Assembly: GCF_002933855.1 (NCBI RefSeq)
Contig: NZ_BFAQ01000008.1
Coordinates: forward strand, 63,058 to 127,057
Origin: Vibrio penaeicida
Lineage (GTDB): Bacteria; Pseudomonadota; Gammaproteobacteria; Enterobacterales; Vibrionaceae
DNA length: 64,000 nt
Direction of reading: 5' to 3'
In this document: piece after piece, positions 35,144 through 43,341 of the stretch
How the letters are laid out: each line of letters begins with the position of its first letter
Numbering within the stretch: position 1 is the first letter of the stretch
Notes under the pieces: generated by a model
What the model saw: only the letters and a program-made list of their open reading frames with translations
Told to the model about the DNA's origin: nothing
The model's database searches: none
Translations under genes and position numbers: made by a program

Positions 35144-36364
35144 ATGGCTGGTGTATTAGGAATGATTCTTGCGGGTGGGGAAGGTTCTAGACTAAGACCC
35201 CTTACAGGATCACGCAGTAAACCCTCGGTGCCTTTCGGAGGAAGCTATCGTCTGATCGACTTTGCTCTGAATAATTTTGTAAACGCTGACTTAATGAGAA
35301 TTTATGTTCTCACACAGTTCAAATCTCAATCCCTTTATTTGCATATGAAGAAAGGTTGGAATCTGTCGGGTATCACCGATAGGTTCATAGACCCTATTCC
35401 TGCTCAGATGCGCGATGGCAAACGTTGGTACGAAGGGACGGCAGATGCAATTTACCAAAACATTCGATTTATCGAATTAGCGCAACCTGATCAAGTTTGC
35501 ATTTTTGGTTCAGATCATATCTATAAAATGGATATTAGGCAAATGCTTGATTTTCATAAGAGAATGGAAGCTAAGCTCACTGTTTCCGCTTTGCGAATGC
35601 CGCTTAAAGAGGCTTCGCAATTCGGTGTGATTGAAGTAGATAAAAATGGGAAAATGATTGGTTTTGAAGAAAAACCAGAAAATCCTAAGTCGATTCCAGG
35701 TAGCCCGGAGGAAGCGTTAGTTTCAATGGGCAACTACATTTTTGACGCAGATTCATTGTGCAAAGAGTTGCGCGAAGATGCGGACAGCGAAACATCCAGC
35801 CATGACTTCGGTAAAGACATTATTCCAAAGATGTTTCCTTCCGGAGAAGTGTATGTTTACGATTTCTCTACCAATAAAATAAATGGTGAAAAGGGTTCTA
35901 CTTACTGGAGAGATGTCGGCACAATAGATTCTTATTGGGCGGCGCATATGGATCTACTTGATAAAGATCCTGAATTTTCTCTTTATAACCGAAGTTGGCC
36001 ATTGCATACCTATTACCCACCATTACCGCCAGCGACGTTTGTTGATACCAATGAAGATTGCCGAGTACGTGTCAATGACAGCTTAGTGTCTGGTGGCAGC
36101 TATATTCAAGGGTCATCTATTCATAAATCCGTTCTAGGGTATCGCAGTAACATTGCGAGTGGTTCGATTATTAGTGAATCTATCCTTTTAGGTGATGTAA
36201 AAATTGGTGCAGGTTGTAAAATACGTCGAACCATTATTGATAAAGATGTCGAAATTGCTCCGGGAACGATTATTGGTGAAGATCTAGAGCTTGATGCTCA
36301 GCGCTTCCACGTTTCCCCTGAGGGTGTAGTCGTCATCAAGAAAGGAACGAAAGTTGGGTTCTAG
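35144..36364 (+). CDS. glgC: Glucose-1-phosphate adenylyltransferase
   Basis: 406 aa. GlgC makes ADP-glucose from ATP and glucose-1-phosphate, the committed step of glycogen synthesis. The nucleotidyltransferase signature GGEGSRLRPLTGSRSKPSVPFGG is intact, as are FGSDHIYKMD and FEEKPENPKSIPG, followed by the left-handed beta-helix C-terminal domain typical of the family. The ATG follows ATATGGAG. glgA begins one base after its stop, so both are translated from one message. No glgB, glgX or glgP is adjacent. Confidence 0.96.
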   Translation: MAGVLGMILAGGEGSRLRPLTGSRSKPSVPFGGSYRLIDFALNNFVNADLMRIYVLTQFKSQSLYLHMKKGWNLSGITDRFIDPIPAQMRDGKRWYEGTADAIYQNIRFIELAQPDQVCIFGSDHIYKMDIRQMLDFHKRMEAKLTVSALRMPLKEASQFGVIEVDKNGKMIGFEEKPENPKSIPGSPEEALVSMGNYIFDADSLCKELREDADSETSSHDFGKDIIPKMFPSGEVYVYDFSTNKINGEKGSTYWRDVGTIDSYWAAHMDLLDKDPEFSLYNRSWPLHTYYPPLPPATFVDTNEDCRVRVNDSLVSGGSYIQGSSIHKSVLGYRSNIASGSIISESILLGDVKIGAGCKIRRTIIDKDVEIAPGTIIGEDLELDAQRFHVSPEGVVVIKKGTKVGF

Positions 36365-36365
36365 T

Positions 36366-37817
36366 ATGGATCGAATGAATATCTGGTTTACAGTTTCTGA
36401 AGCCGAAGGCTTGGTGAAAAGTGGTGGCTTGGCCGATGTTGCCAAAGCCCTACCTAAGGCCCTTCAAGTTCTAGGGCATGATGTATCAATAGTTATCCCA
36501 GGTTATCGAACCTTACCTGGATTAGAAAGTGCCGAAGTTGTACTTAACACAGAGTTAGATTTCTGGCCTCATGTTCGCTATCAAGTAAAGAAGTTATCGC
36601 TAGATGGTGTTCCTGTCTATGCCGTTGAATGTCACAAGTATTTTGACCGTAGTGAATTGTATGCAGAGTCTAATCAAGCGTATCCAGATAATGGAGAGCG
36701 TTTCGGCTTTTTTGCCTCTGCTTGCCTCGATATCCTACCTAAACTTGGAATAAAACCAGATATTATCCATGCCAATGATTGGCATACGGGTTTAGTTCCG
36801 TTTTTATTAAAAACTCGCTATGAACATGATGAGCGCTTTCTCTCCATTAGAAGTGTTCTAACCGTTCACAACGCGATTTTTAAGGGCGTCTATACCTACC
36901 ATGACTTAGAGATCATTCCTGAGCTGAATTTGTCAGGTTTAGAGCAACTGCAATACGGTCAAGATCGCATCAGTATGTTACGCGCAGGTGTTGCATACGC
37001 AGACAAAGTGAATGCTGTAAGCCCCAATTATGCAGCTGAGTTAATGACCGCACTGGGTTCGCACGGGATGGTGGATGACTTTGTTCATCGCAGTGCAGAC
37101 CTATACGGCATTCTCAATGGTTGTGATTATAGCGAATGGGATCCGAAGACGGACAAATACCTAGATCACCATTATGAGGCTGAAGCTTCGAGTATGGTGA
37201 AAGGTAAACAACTCAATAAATGTCAGTTACAGGAAGAGGTTGGGTTGCCAACAGAAGAGTTACCTGTATTTGGGATGGTTTGTCGTTTAACACACCAGAA
37301 GGGATTCCACTACCTTTTGCCTATAATAGAGCAGTTTTTGCGAAACGACGTTCAGCTGGTCATCGTAGGCACGGGTGAGCCTCAAGTGGCAGCAAAACTC
37401 CATGAAGTCGCGAGCCGATATCCGAACAAATTTGCGTTCATTGAAGCATACAATAATCGCCTAGCACATTTGGTTGAAGCCGGATCGGATTTCTTCCTAA
37501 TGCCTTCAGAGTTTGAAGCATGTGGATTGAACCAGATTTATAGTATGGCTTACGGAACGCTACCGATTGTACGCGAAGTGGGTGGATTAAAAGATACCGT
37601 TGTTGATTATGATAAGGATGAAAAGCTTGCCACCGGCTTGAGCTTCTTAGAGCCTACACCAGAAGCGTTGTTGATCGCAATGCAACGCGCTTTGATTCTA
37701 TACCTGCAGCAACCAAGTGAAGTTCAACGCGTTCGTTTGAATGCAATGAGCACGGAGTTTAGTTGGGAAGCATCGGCTAACGAGTATGTGAATATGTATC
37801 AAGCTGCGCTGCTGTAA
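36366..37817 (+). CDS. glgA: Glycogen synthase (ADP-glucose type)
   Basis: 483 aa from the ATG at 36366, one base after the glgC stop; the ATG at 36375 is an alternative. A GT5 enzyme that elongates alpha-1,4-glucan from ADP-glucose. It has the N-terminal KSGGLADVAKALPKAL ADP-glucose-binding loop (KxGG) near residues 18-22, DIIHANDWHTGL, and the C-terminal PSEFEACGLNQIYSMAYGTLPIVREVGGLKDTV with the catalytic Glu. Its N-terminus differs slightly from the usual MxVLxVxxE opening but reads NIWFTVSEAEGLVKSGG. Second gene of glgC-glgA. Confidence 0.95.
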   Translation: MDRMNIWFTVSEAEGLVKSGGLADVAKALPKALQVLGHDVSIVIPGYRTLPGLESAEVVLNTELDFWPHVRYQVKKLSLDGVPVYAVECHKYFDRSELYAESNQAYPDNGERFGFFASACLDILPKLGIKPDIIHANDWHTGLVPFLLKTRYEHDERFLSIRSVLTVHNAIFKGVYTYHDLEIIPELNLSGLEQLQYGQDRISMLRAGVAYADKVNAVSPNYAAELMTALGSHGMVDDFVHRSADLYGILNGCDYSEWDPKTDKYLDHHYEAEASSMVKGKQLNKCQLQEEVGLPTEELPVFGMVCRLTHQKGFHYLLPIIEQFLRNDVQLVIVGTGEPQVAAKLHEVASRYPNKFAFIEAYNNRLAHLVEAGSDFFLMPSEFEACGLNQIYSMAYGTLPIVREVGGLKDTVVDYDKDEKLATGLSFLEPTPEALLIAMQRALILYLQQPSEVQRVRLNAMSTEFSWEASANEYVNMYQAALL

Positions 37818-37876
37818 GATAAGAACGGGTGTAAGCGTAGCCTTTTTAAGCAGTAGGTAAAAACTCTGATGACTAT

Positions 37877-37905
37877 AGCCTCTCAATGAAAATTGAGGGG
37901 CTTTT
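37877..37905 (+). terminator. Terminator of glgC-glgA
   Basis: AGCCTCTCAAT-GAAA-ATTGAGGGGCT (one G-T pair) followed by TTTTCT. Confidence 0.8.
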
Positions 37906-37998
37906 CTATGGTAGGAGGAGCTTGGTCACCCAATTTACTCATATTGTGGTAAGCTTTTACCTAATAGAACGAGAAAGATTCATAATATTTGTTAAGCG

Positions 37999-38796
37999 AT
38001 GTCGAACCCTTTGTTATTTCACAAGACTTACAACCACCCCACCAGTAATGAGTGGGTGGTCTTTGTTCATGGTGCTGGTGGCAGCTCTTCCATTTGGTTT
38101 AAGCAGATTAAAGCCTACAAGCAGCATTTTAATTTATTGCTTATTGATCTTAGAGGTCATGGGCGGTCGAACAATGTTATTCAAGATCTCCTTAAAAAAG
38201 GCTATACGTTCAAAGATATCTGCCAAGATATCTTGCAAGTATTGGATCACTTAAAAATTCAGTCTGCCCATTTTGTTGGTATGTCTTTAGGGACCATCAT
38301 TGTACGAAACCTTGCCGAGATAGCTTCAGAGCGAGTGTCTACCATGGTTTTAGGTGGGGCGGTAACTCGATTTGATATTCGCTCACAAGTGCTGGTTAAA
38401 GTTGGAGATTGGAGCAAGCACTTCATTCCTTACATGTGGCTATACAGCTTGTTTGCTTACATAGTCATGCCACAAAAAAATCAAAAAGAATCCCGACATT
38501 TGTTCGTTAGAGAAGCTAAAAAACTGTGCCAAAAAGAATTTAAACGTTGGTATACCTTGGCAGCGGATGTTAATCCTTTGATGAAATACTTCCGTGAAAA
38601 AGAAATTCCGATTCCAACGTTGTATCTGATGGGGGACAGGGATTATATGTTTCTTCGCCCAGTTAAAGAAATGGTTAGAATACATAAGCGCAGTGCGTTG
38701 ATTGAAATTCCTGATTGCGGTCATGTGTGTAATGTGGAAAAGCCGGACATTTTTAACGAAAAATCGATAGGGTTTATTCGTCAGCATGCTCGCTGA
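37999..38796 (+). CDS. Alpha/beta hydrolase
   Basis: 265 aa. An alpha/beta-hydrolase fold with the oxyanion loop VFVHGAGGSSSIW, the nucleophile elbow GMSLGT (Ser near residue 97), the acid in MGDRDYMF and the base in PDCGHVCN. Cytoplasmic, with no signal peptide. Substrate unknown; it resembles small carboxylesterase/thioesterase-type members. It is transcribed alone, and its 3' end overlaps the 3' end of the opposite gene by 23 bp with no terminator between them. Confidence 0.85.
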   Translation: MSNPLLFHKTYNHPTSNEWVVFVHGAGGSSSIWFKQIKAYKQHFNLLLIDLRGHGRSNNVIQDLLKKGYTFKDICQDILQVLDHLKIQSAHFVGMSLGTIIVRNLAEIASERVSTMVLGGAVTRFDIRSQVLVKVGDWSKHFIPYMWLYSLFAYIVMPQKNQKESRHLFVREAKKLCQKEFKRWYTLAADVNPLMKYFREKEIPIPTLYLMGDRDYMFLRPVKEMVRIHKRSALIEIPDCGHVCNVEKPDIFNEKSIGFIRQHAR

Positions 38797-39103
38797 CGTG
38801 ATGCCCACAATTCCAACATGCGCCAAATTGAGCTTCTATCCATTCATCGCATTTCGGACAACACCAGTTTGGCTTTGAGTGATTAGCGGTTTGATCTGTA
38901 TATGACTCTACGATCTTCTTGGCTTTATCGAACTGAAACTCGTTGTTTAACCAAATATAAGGTTCGGTGTCTGGACCAAATGGAAGCTCACCTTGTAAGC
39001 CAAACAACCCTTCACCACGAACTTCAACATCGATTCCCTGTGCCTTTAGCAGCTCACATACTATATGAGCTTCTGTAGGGAGCGCAGTAGAGTAAACCTT
39101 CAT
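38774..39103 (-). CDS. DUF2007 protein with C-terminal zinc ribbon
   Basis: 109 aa from the ATG at 39103; the frame continues upstream to 39229 without support. The N-terminal ~70 residues (MKVYSTALPTEAHIVCELLKAQGIDVEVRGEGLFG) are a DUF2007 domain, a small ferredoxin-like fold described as a putative signal transducer. The C-terminus has two CxxC pairs (CPKC and CWNC) that would bind zinc. Function unknown. It ends inside the 3' end of the hydrolase gene. Confidence 0.82.
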   Translation of the reverse strand: MKVYSTALPTEAHIVCELLKAQGIDVEVRGEGLFGLQGELPFGPDTEPYIWLNNEFQFDKAKKIVESYTDQTANHSKPNWCCPKCDEWIEAQFGACWNCGHHVSEHADE

Positions 39104-39197
39104 AGTTCGTCCAATATAGAGTAAGTAAGTATTAATTATGACAGCAAGTCGCCTATATGGGTCTGTGTAGGGTAGATAAATTGTGAAATTCAGCAAT

Positions 39198-39225
39198 AAA
39201 AAAGCCTCCAAAGGAGGCTTTTTTA
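39198..39225 (-). terminator. Terminator of the tfoY-like gene
   Basis: AAAAGCCTCC-AAA-GGAGGCTTTT with A and T runs on both sides, 15 bp past the tfoY stop. Confidence 0.9.
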
Positions 39226-39239
39226 GCATGAAGGTTTAA

Positions 39240-39830
39240 CTAACTTAAGCGTTTCATTAATTCATCACGTCTATCTTGAGGAATCACGGACCAGTGAGTG
39301 CCATTAATTGCACCCTCTAGAGCCCATAGTAACTCTAAGCCAACATCGCTTGAATGAGTCTGCTTGATGGCTTTGAAGGCTTCTACAGAACCGAAGTTTT
39401 GCAACTCCTGAACGGAAGAGATCCCTGCTTTTTTGAGCATTCTTTCAGTACCCAAACGTAAATTAGGCAAGTCTTTCAAACGCGTTGGTTTGGTCTCGGC
39501 CTGCTTTTGTTTCTCTGTTCTTGCAACTTTCAGCGCTAGAGAAGCTTTCTCTATGATGTCATTGGTATTATCCCAACTGGTTTCTGGGAGAGCAAAATAC
39601 TTGGTGACAACCGGAAACCCGCGCTTCTTGTACACATAAGGTTTTAAACCTTGTTGTTCGAACTTTTGAGCACTTTTTGAGTCAGCTCTGATGTGTAAAG
39701 TGTTTTGAACGACTAAGGCGAACATAGTGTCATCGGCGAAAACGCCAAAACCACCAAACATTGAACGTGATTTTATCGTCCCTAATGGTTCAAATAGCTT
39801 CAATGAGTTTTTAAGTATTGGTTTATCCAT
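39240..39830 (-). CDS. tfoY: TfoY, TfoX/Sxy-family regulator
   Basis: 196 aa with the TfoX N-terminal domain ([18 protein letters not shown], about 20-95) and C-terminal domain ([27 protein letters not shown], about 115-195). Two TfoX-like proteins exist in vibrios. TfoX drives competence on chitin; TfoY drives type VI secretion and motility and is controlled by a c-di-GMP riboswitch. The riboswitch found immediately upstream (39953-40047) identifies this one as TfoY. Single gene between purR and the DUF2007 gene. Low c-di-GMP is expected to raise its synthesis, from work in V. cholerae. Confidence 0.92.
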   Translation of the reverse strand: MDKPILKNSLKLFEPLGTIKSRSMFGGFGVFADDTMFALVVQNTLHIRADSKSAQKFEQQGLKPYVYKKRGFPVVTKYFALPETSWDNTNDIIEKASLALKVARTEKQKQAETKPTRLKDLPNLRLGTERMLKKAGISSVQELQNFGSVEAFKAIKQTHSSDVGLELLWALEGAINGTHWSVIPQDRRDELMKRLS

Positions 39831-39912
39831 GCTGTACTGTCTCGGCTAAAGAAGTTATGCCACTACTAAGTTCAGGTCCGAGAAAAAATAGCAAAGTGAT
39901 GCAGTCAGATGT

Positions 39913-39931
39913 CAGAGTTTGGTTAACTCTG
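39913..39931 (-). promoter_or_regulatory. Hairpin of the tfoY expression platform
   Basis: CAGAGTT-TGGTT-AACTCTG lies between the aptamer and the tfoY start. It has no T-run after it, so control may be of translation, or act through alternative pairing with the leader, rather than by simple termination. Confidence 0.45.
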
Positions 39932-39952
39932 GAAAAGAAGTATGCATATTTG

Positions 39953-40047
39953 CCATCGGCAACCCCGCTACCATATTGATTTCAAATAAATCCATTTAGG
40001 CCGGAAGCTTTGCGTCCCACTTTTTCAAATGGTTTGCCCTGTGCGTG
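39953..40047 (-). ncRNA. Cyclic-di-GMP-I riboswitch (GEMM), Vc2-like
   Basis: Read on the minus strand, the segment opens CACGCACAGGGCAAACC, continues with GGGACGCAAAGC and TTCCGGCCTAAA, and closes GGTAGCGGGGTTGCCGATGG. These are the landmark parts of the GEMM-I aptamer: the P1b GCAAACC tetraloop-receptor side, the GACGCAAAGC core, and the P1c GGTAGCGGGGTT(A/G)CCGATGG end. It matches the well-studied Vc2 element before V. cholerae tfoY almost base for base in the core; the loop between the CCTAAA and GGTAGC segments is longer and A+T rich. Confidence 0.96.
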
Positions 40048-40166
40048 ACAGTAAAATCATAGAGAAAAACCGGAACAAGCATCACATCAAAATGCCTTAT
40101 GTGTGATCCGCATTCAAAAAATAAATGTACAGATATAAATATTGTTTCTTATTTGGGCAATAACGC

Positions 40167-40195
40167 AAAAAGCCTGACATATAGCCAGGCTTTAT
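40167..40195 (-). terminator. Terminator of purR
   Basis: On the minus strand AAAGCCTG pairs with CAGGCTTT, followed by TTTT, 15 bp past the purR stop. Confidence 0.82.
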
Positions 40196-40209
40196 TAGAA
40201 TTAACTAAT

Positions 40210-41214
40210 TTAATTTAACTTTTTAACAGAACTTCTTTCTACGATTTCAGGGTGCATCTCGAAGATACGCTTATCGTGCTCTTTGTCCTTGATTCTTTGG
40301 AGAAGAATTTCAAACGCTGTTTTACCAACACGACGTTTAGGTTGGTGAACGGTCGTCAGAGGAGGAGAAAAGTATCCTGATAGTTCAATATTGTCATACC
40401 CAATAATTGAAATATCATCTGGAACACGGACGCCATTTTCCTGAAGGCGACTAATGACTCCGAGTGCCATGAGATCATTAAAGCAGAAAACGGCAGTCGG
40501 TCTGTTTTCCATAGCAAGAATCTTATCTGCTGCAAGGACTGCAGTGTCGCACTCGAAGTTGCCGACAAGTATACGTTCTTGCTTGAATTCAATATCGTAT
40601 TCTCTCAGCGCTCGTTTGTAGCCAATAACGCGCTCAATACAAGCCACTTTGTCTTCGTGACCAGTGAGGCACGCAATATCCGTATGACCGTTGTCTAAAA
40701 GATATTTTGTCGCTAAATAGCCACCTTCTTCCGAGTTATCAATGATTTTATCGGCTTGAGAGCTTTCTGGTCCCCAATCCATGATCACTTTTGGAATGGA
40801 TGAATGAGAATCGAGCATTTCGCGAAGATCTTCGGTTAAATCGGAGCACATAACCAAGATGCCATCAACGCGCTTTTCTGCAAGCATGCGAATGTAATCT
40901 CGTTGCTTCTCGTAGATCCCACCAGTGTTACATAAAATCAGCGTGTAGCCCTGACGGTAACAGTAGCTTTCTACACCGTCGACGACTTCTGCGAAGAACG
41001 GATTGGTAGACTGTGTAACTAACATTCCTATTGTGCGAGTCGTGTTACATTTCAAACTGCGCGCAACAGCACTCGGTGCATAGTTCAGTTCTTGGACAGC
41101 CTTTTTTACTTTTTCTTGTGTAGTTTCAGCAACAAAGCGTGTTTTATTTATAACATGTGAAACCGTAGTAGTTGATACTCCGGCAAGTCGTGCGACATCT
41201 TTAATAGTGGCCAT
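40210..41214 (-). CDS. purR: HTH-type transcriptional repressor PurR
   Basis: 334 aa. LacI-family repressor of purine genes, with hypoxanthine or guanine as corepressor. The N-terminal helix-turn-helix and hinge are nearly those of E. coli PurR ([41 protein letters not shown]), so DNA specificity should be conserved. The ligand domain carries [37 protein letters not shown] and [26 protein letters not shown]. The perfect PurR-like palindrome at 34718-34733 and a half-match upstream of this gene (about 41383-41393) are candidate targets in the window. Confidence 0.94.
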   Translation of the reverse strand: MATIKDVARLAGVSTTTVSHVINKTRFVAETTQEKVKKAVQELNYAPSAVARSLKCNTTRTIGMLVTQSTNPFFAEVVDGVESYCYRQGYTLILCNTGGIYEKQRDYIRMLAEKRVDGILVMCSDLTEDLREMLDSHSSIPKVIMDWGPESSQADKIIDNSEEGGYLATKYLLDNGHTDIACLTGHEDKVACIERVIGYKRALREYDIEFKQERILVGNFECDTAVLAADKILAMENRPTAVFCFNDLMALGVISRLQENGVRVPDDISIIGYDNIELSGYFSPPLTTVHQPKRRVGKTAFEILLQRIKDKEHDKRIFEMHPEIVERSSVKKLN

Positions 41215-41327
41215 AAAACAAATATCCTATAGAGCCGAGCTGAGGGGTAAGGCACCAAATTTCAAGTAGCTAATATTCTCAGCATGGCGGATTTTCATTG
41301 TGTTATTAAAATCGACTAAAAACACAA

Positions 41328-41353
41328 AAACCGCTATTAATACAGCGGCTTAG
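41328..41353 (-). terminator. Minus-strand terminator between torD and purR
   Basis: On the minus strand CCGCT-N8-AGCGG is followed by TTTTTGTGTTTTT. It could end the torD transcript, about 220 bp past its stop, or attenuate a longer purR leader. A PurR-like half-site (CGTTTGCGAT) lies upstream of it at about 41383. I see no gene in the 364-bp gap. Confidence 0.55.
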
Positions 41354-41578
41354 TTAATATTTTTCAGCGTTTCATATTTTATCGTTTGCGATCACGATCT
41401 TAGTCTTTAATTTCGTAAGTGACAATGGAGTGAATCGTAAAAATGTATACCAAGTGTCACATTTATGAGGAATCCTAATATTTATTAAGGGTAATGTTTC
41501 ATATCTAAAACAAATCGACTAAATACCTAAGCCAAGCCTTCGAGCTCAATACAATCAAGATATCTCCATCATGTTGAC

Positions 41579-42220
41579 CTACTCGCCAGAAATATATTGG
41601 CGGTCTAACTCTACAAAGCTTACGAGTAATTGTGATACAGAAGCGTAGAACCCAAAGCTATCATAATCTTTGCAGTTCTTATTAAATAATGGAAGCCAAG
41701 TCATGAGATGCGTATTTATAAACCATAGCTGCTCTCGCAGTGCATCTTCAAATTGCTCGTTGGTTTTTAATTCATTTGAGCGAATGATGAGGTTACCCAA
41801 AAAATCCAATTGGATGGCGAGGTGATCTGCTGGCTCGTTAAACCCTTCCAGCATAGAGACACCTTTTTCTCTTAACAACGATTCCATTTGTCTCGTTGGT
41901 TCATCATTAAGCAGACCTGATTTGTAAATAGAAGCATAGGGCAGGGCGGCTTTTTTATCTGTAGTCAGAAATAGACCACAAAAGTCTGCAGCGAGTTCTA
42001 ACTGAGCATCTTCTCTGTCTTGGAGCTTATTCAGGGATTCGATAAGTTGTTGAGCTGCCGGTTTTAAGTTTTCGTTCTCTGCAAGACCGCTAATGAAGCT
42101 CCTGATTTCAGCTGTGTGGTAACTCTCCAATTCCTCTTGTTTCAGTTCTTGAGCAAAAAGGCTAGAAAGCCACCAGTAAATCTCTGCGCGCTTTTCGTTA
42201 AATGCTTTTGTTTCTTGCAT
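41579..42220 (-). CDS. torD: TorD, chaperone for TMAO reductase
   Basis: 213 aa, all-helical TorD/DmsD/NarJ-family protein: [60 protein letters not shown] and [14 protein letters not shown]. TorD binds the Tat signal and apo-form of TorA and helps insert the molybdenum cofactor. torA and torC are not in the window, so torD here is separated from its client genes and divergent from torR. Confidence 0.9.
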   Translation of the reverse strand: MQETKAFNEKRAEIYWWLSSLFAQELKQEELESYHTAEIRSFISGLAENENLKPAAQQLIESLNKLQDREDAQLELAADFCGLFLTTDKKAALPYASIYKSGLLNDEPTRQMESLLREKGVSMLEGFNEPADHLAIQLDFLGNLIIRSNELKTNEQFEDALREQLWFINTHLMTWLPLFNKNCKDYDSFGFYASVSQLLVSFVELDRQYISGE

Positions 42221-42319
42221 AGCGTTACCGCTCCGTATGAGGTTATTAGCGCAATTCTAACGAATTAAGATGAACAGAACTAATCTAAAGTATGGCAAGA
42301 AATGAAAATAAAAAGCAGG

Positions 42320-42418
42320 TTATGAATAGGACACGAATTGGTTGCTTTGAATCAATAAAAGTTAGGAAATTACCTTCTTTTTAACGAATTCGCTAGAAAT
42401 GTAACTTTTTGTGAATAG
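42320..42418. promoter_or_regulatory. Possible tor boxes between torD and torR
   Basis: The E. coli TorR target is CTGTTCATAT. In the 304-bp torD/torR divergent region CTATTCATAA (complement of 42320-42329) matches at 8 of 10 and CTATTCACAA (complement of 42409-42418) at 7 of 10. The two are spaced like a pair, but such short matches can be chance. Confidence 0.3.
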
Positions 42419-42524
42419 AATATAAAGAGTCGCAAATAGACTGTGGCAAGTTTGTCTTTTTATTTAGATTAAAGTCGAACAAATAACCAATATATCCTTA
42501 TAAATACAAAAGAAAGTGGTGTAG

Positions 42525-43238
42525 ATGAGCTATCACGTATTAGTCGTAGAAGACGATGTGGTTACCCGTAGCAAGCTGGTGGGCTATTTCCAGAACGAAG
42601 GCTATCACGTTAGCGAAGCTGAAAGTGGCGAGCAAATGCGCGCAATTTTAGCAGAGCAATCTGTTGATTTAGTCATGCTGGATATTAACTTACCAGGTGA
42701 AGACGGGCTAATGCTGACTCGAGAACTACGCAGTCAATCTGATATAGGGATCATCCTCGTCACAGGACGCACGGACAGCATTGATAAAATTGTCGGCCTT
42801 GAAATGGGTGCAGATGATTACGTGACAAAACCTTTTGAGCTTAGAGAGCTGCTGGTCAGAGTAAAAAATTTGCTGTGGAGAATTTCTGCGGCCCGTCTTG
42901 CTCCAGCGAAAGAAGACAAAAAAGAAGAATCAGGGCAACTCATTCGTTTTGGAGAGTGGACATTTGATATCCAACGTCGAGCACTGAGCCGAAATGGTGA
43001 ACCCGTTAAACTGACCAAAGCCGAGTACGAATTGCTTGTGGCTTTGTCTTCACACCCAAACAAAGTACTTAGCCGAGAACGGATATTAAACATGATTAGC
43101 CATCGTGTTGATGCACCTAACGATAGAACCATTGATGTTTTGATTCGACGAATGAGAGCTAAGATGGAGTTCGATCCGAAAAATCCACAGATTTTTGTAA
43201 CGGTGCATGGTGAAGGTTACATGTTTGCTGGAGACTGA
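42525..43238 (+). CDS. torR: TorR, OmpR-family response regulator
   Basis: 237 aa. A receiver domain with phospho-acceptor Asp53 (VMLDINLPGEDG), acidic pair Glu9-Asp10, Thr80 and Lys102 (VTKPFEL) is followed by a winged-helix effector domain from about residue 143 (LTKAEYELLVALSSHPNKVLSRERIL...DVLIRRMRAKME). Assignment to TorR rests on sequence resemblance and on divergent torD. TorR activates the TMAO respiration genes when phosphorylated by TorS. No torS or torT is in the window. Terminator follows. Confidence 0.88.
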   Translation: MSYHVLVVEDDVVTRSKLVGYFQNEGYHVSEAESGEQMRAILAEQSVDLVMLDINLPGEDGLMLTRELRSQSDIGIILVTGRTDSIDKIVGLEMGADDYVTKPFELRELLVRVKNLLWRISAARLAPAKEDKKEESGQLIRFGEWTFDIQRRALSRNGEPVKLTKAEYELLVALSSHPNKVLSRERILNMISHRVDAPNDRTIDVLIRRMRAKMEFDPKNPQIFVTVHGEGYMFAGD

Positions 43239-43276
43239 TAGTGATTTTTATCAGCAGTAATTGATAATTAGGATAG

Positions 43277-43309
43277 AAAAAAACCGAGGGTAGCATCCTC
43301 GGTTTTTTT
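43277..43309. terminator. Bidirectional terminator between torR and elyC
   Basis: AAAAACCGAGG-GTAGCAT-CCTCGGTTTTT with an additional T run, between converging genes. Confidence 0.9.
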
Positions 43310-43341
43310 GTTGGTAATTTGATACCTCAAGCTAAATCAAT

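Noticed and set aside
37886..38254. 122-codon frame overlapping the alpha/beta hydrolase
   Set aside because: It begins inside the glgA terminator and runs out of frame through the hydrolase, whose catalytic motifs are clear.
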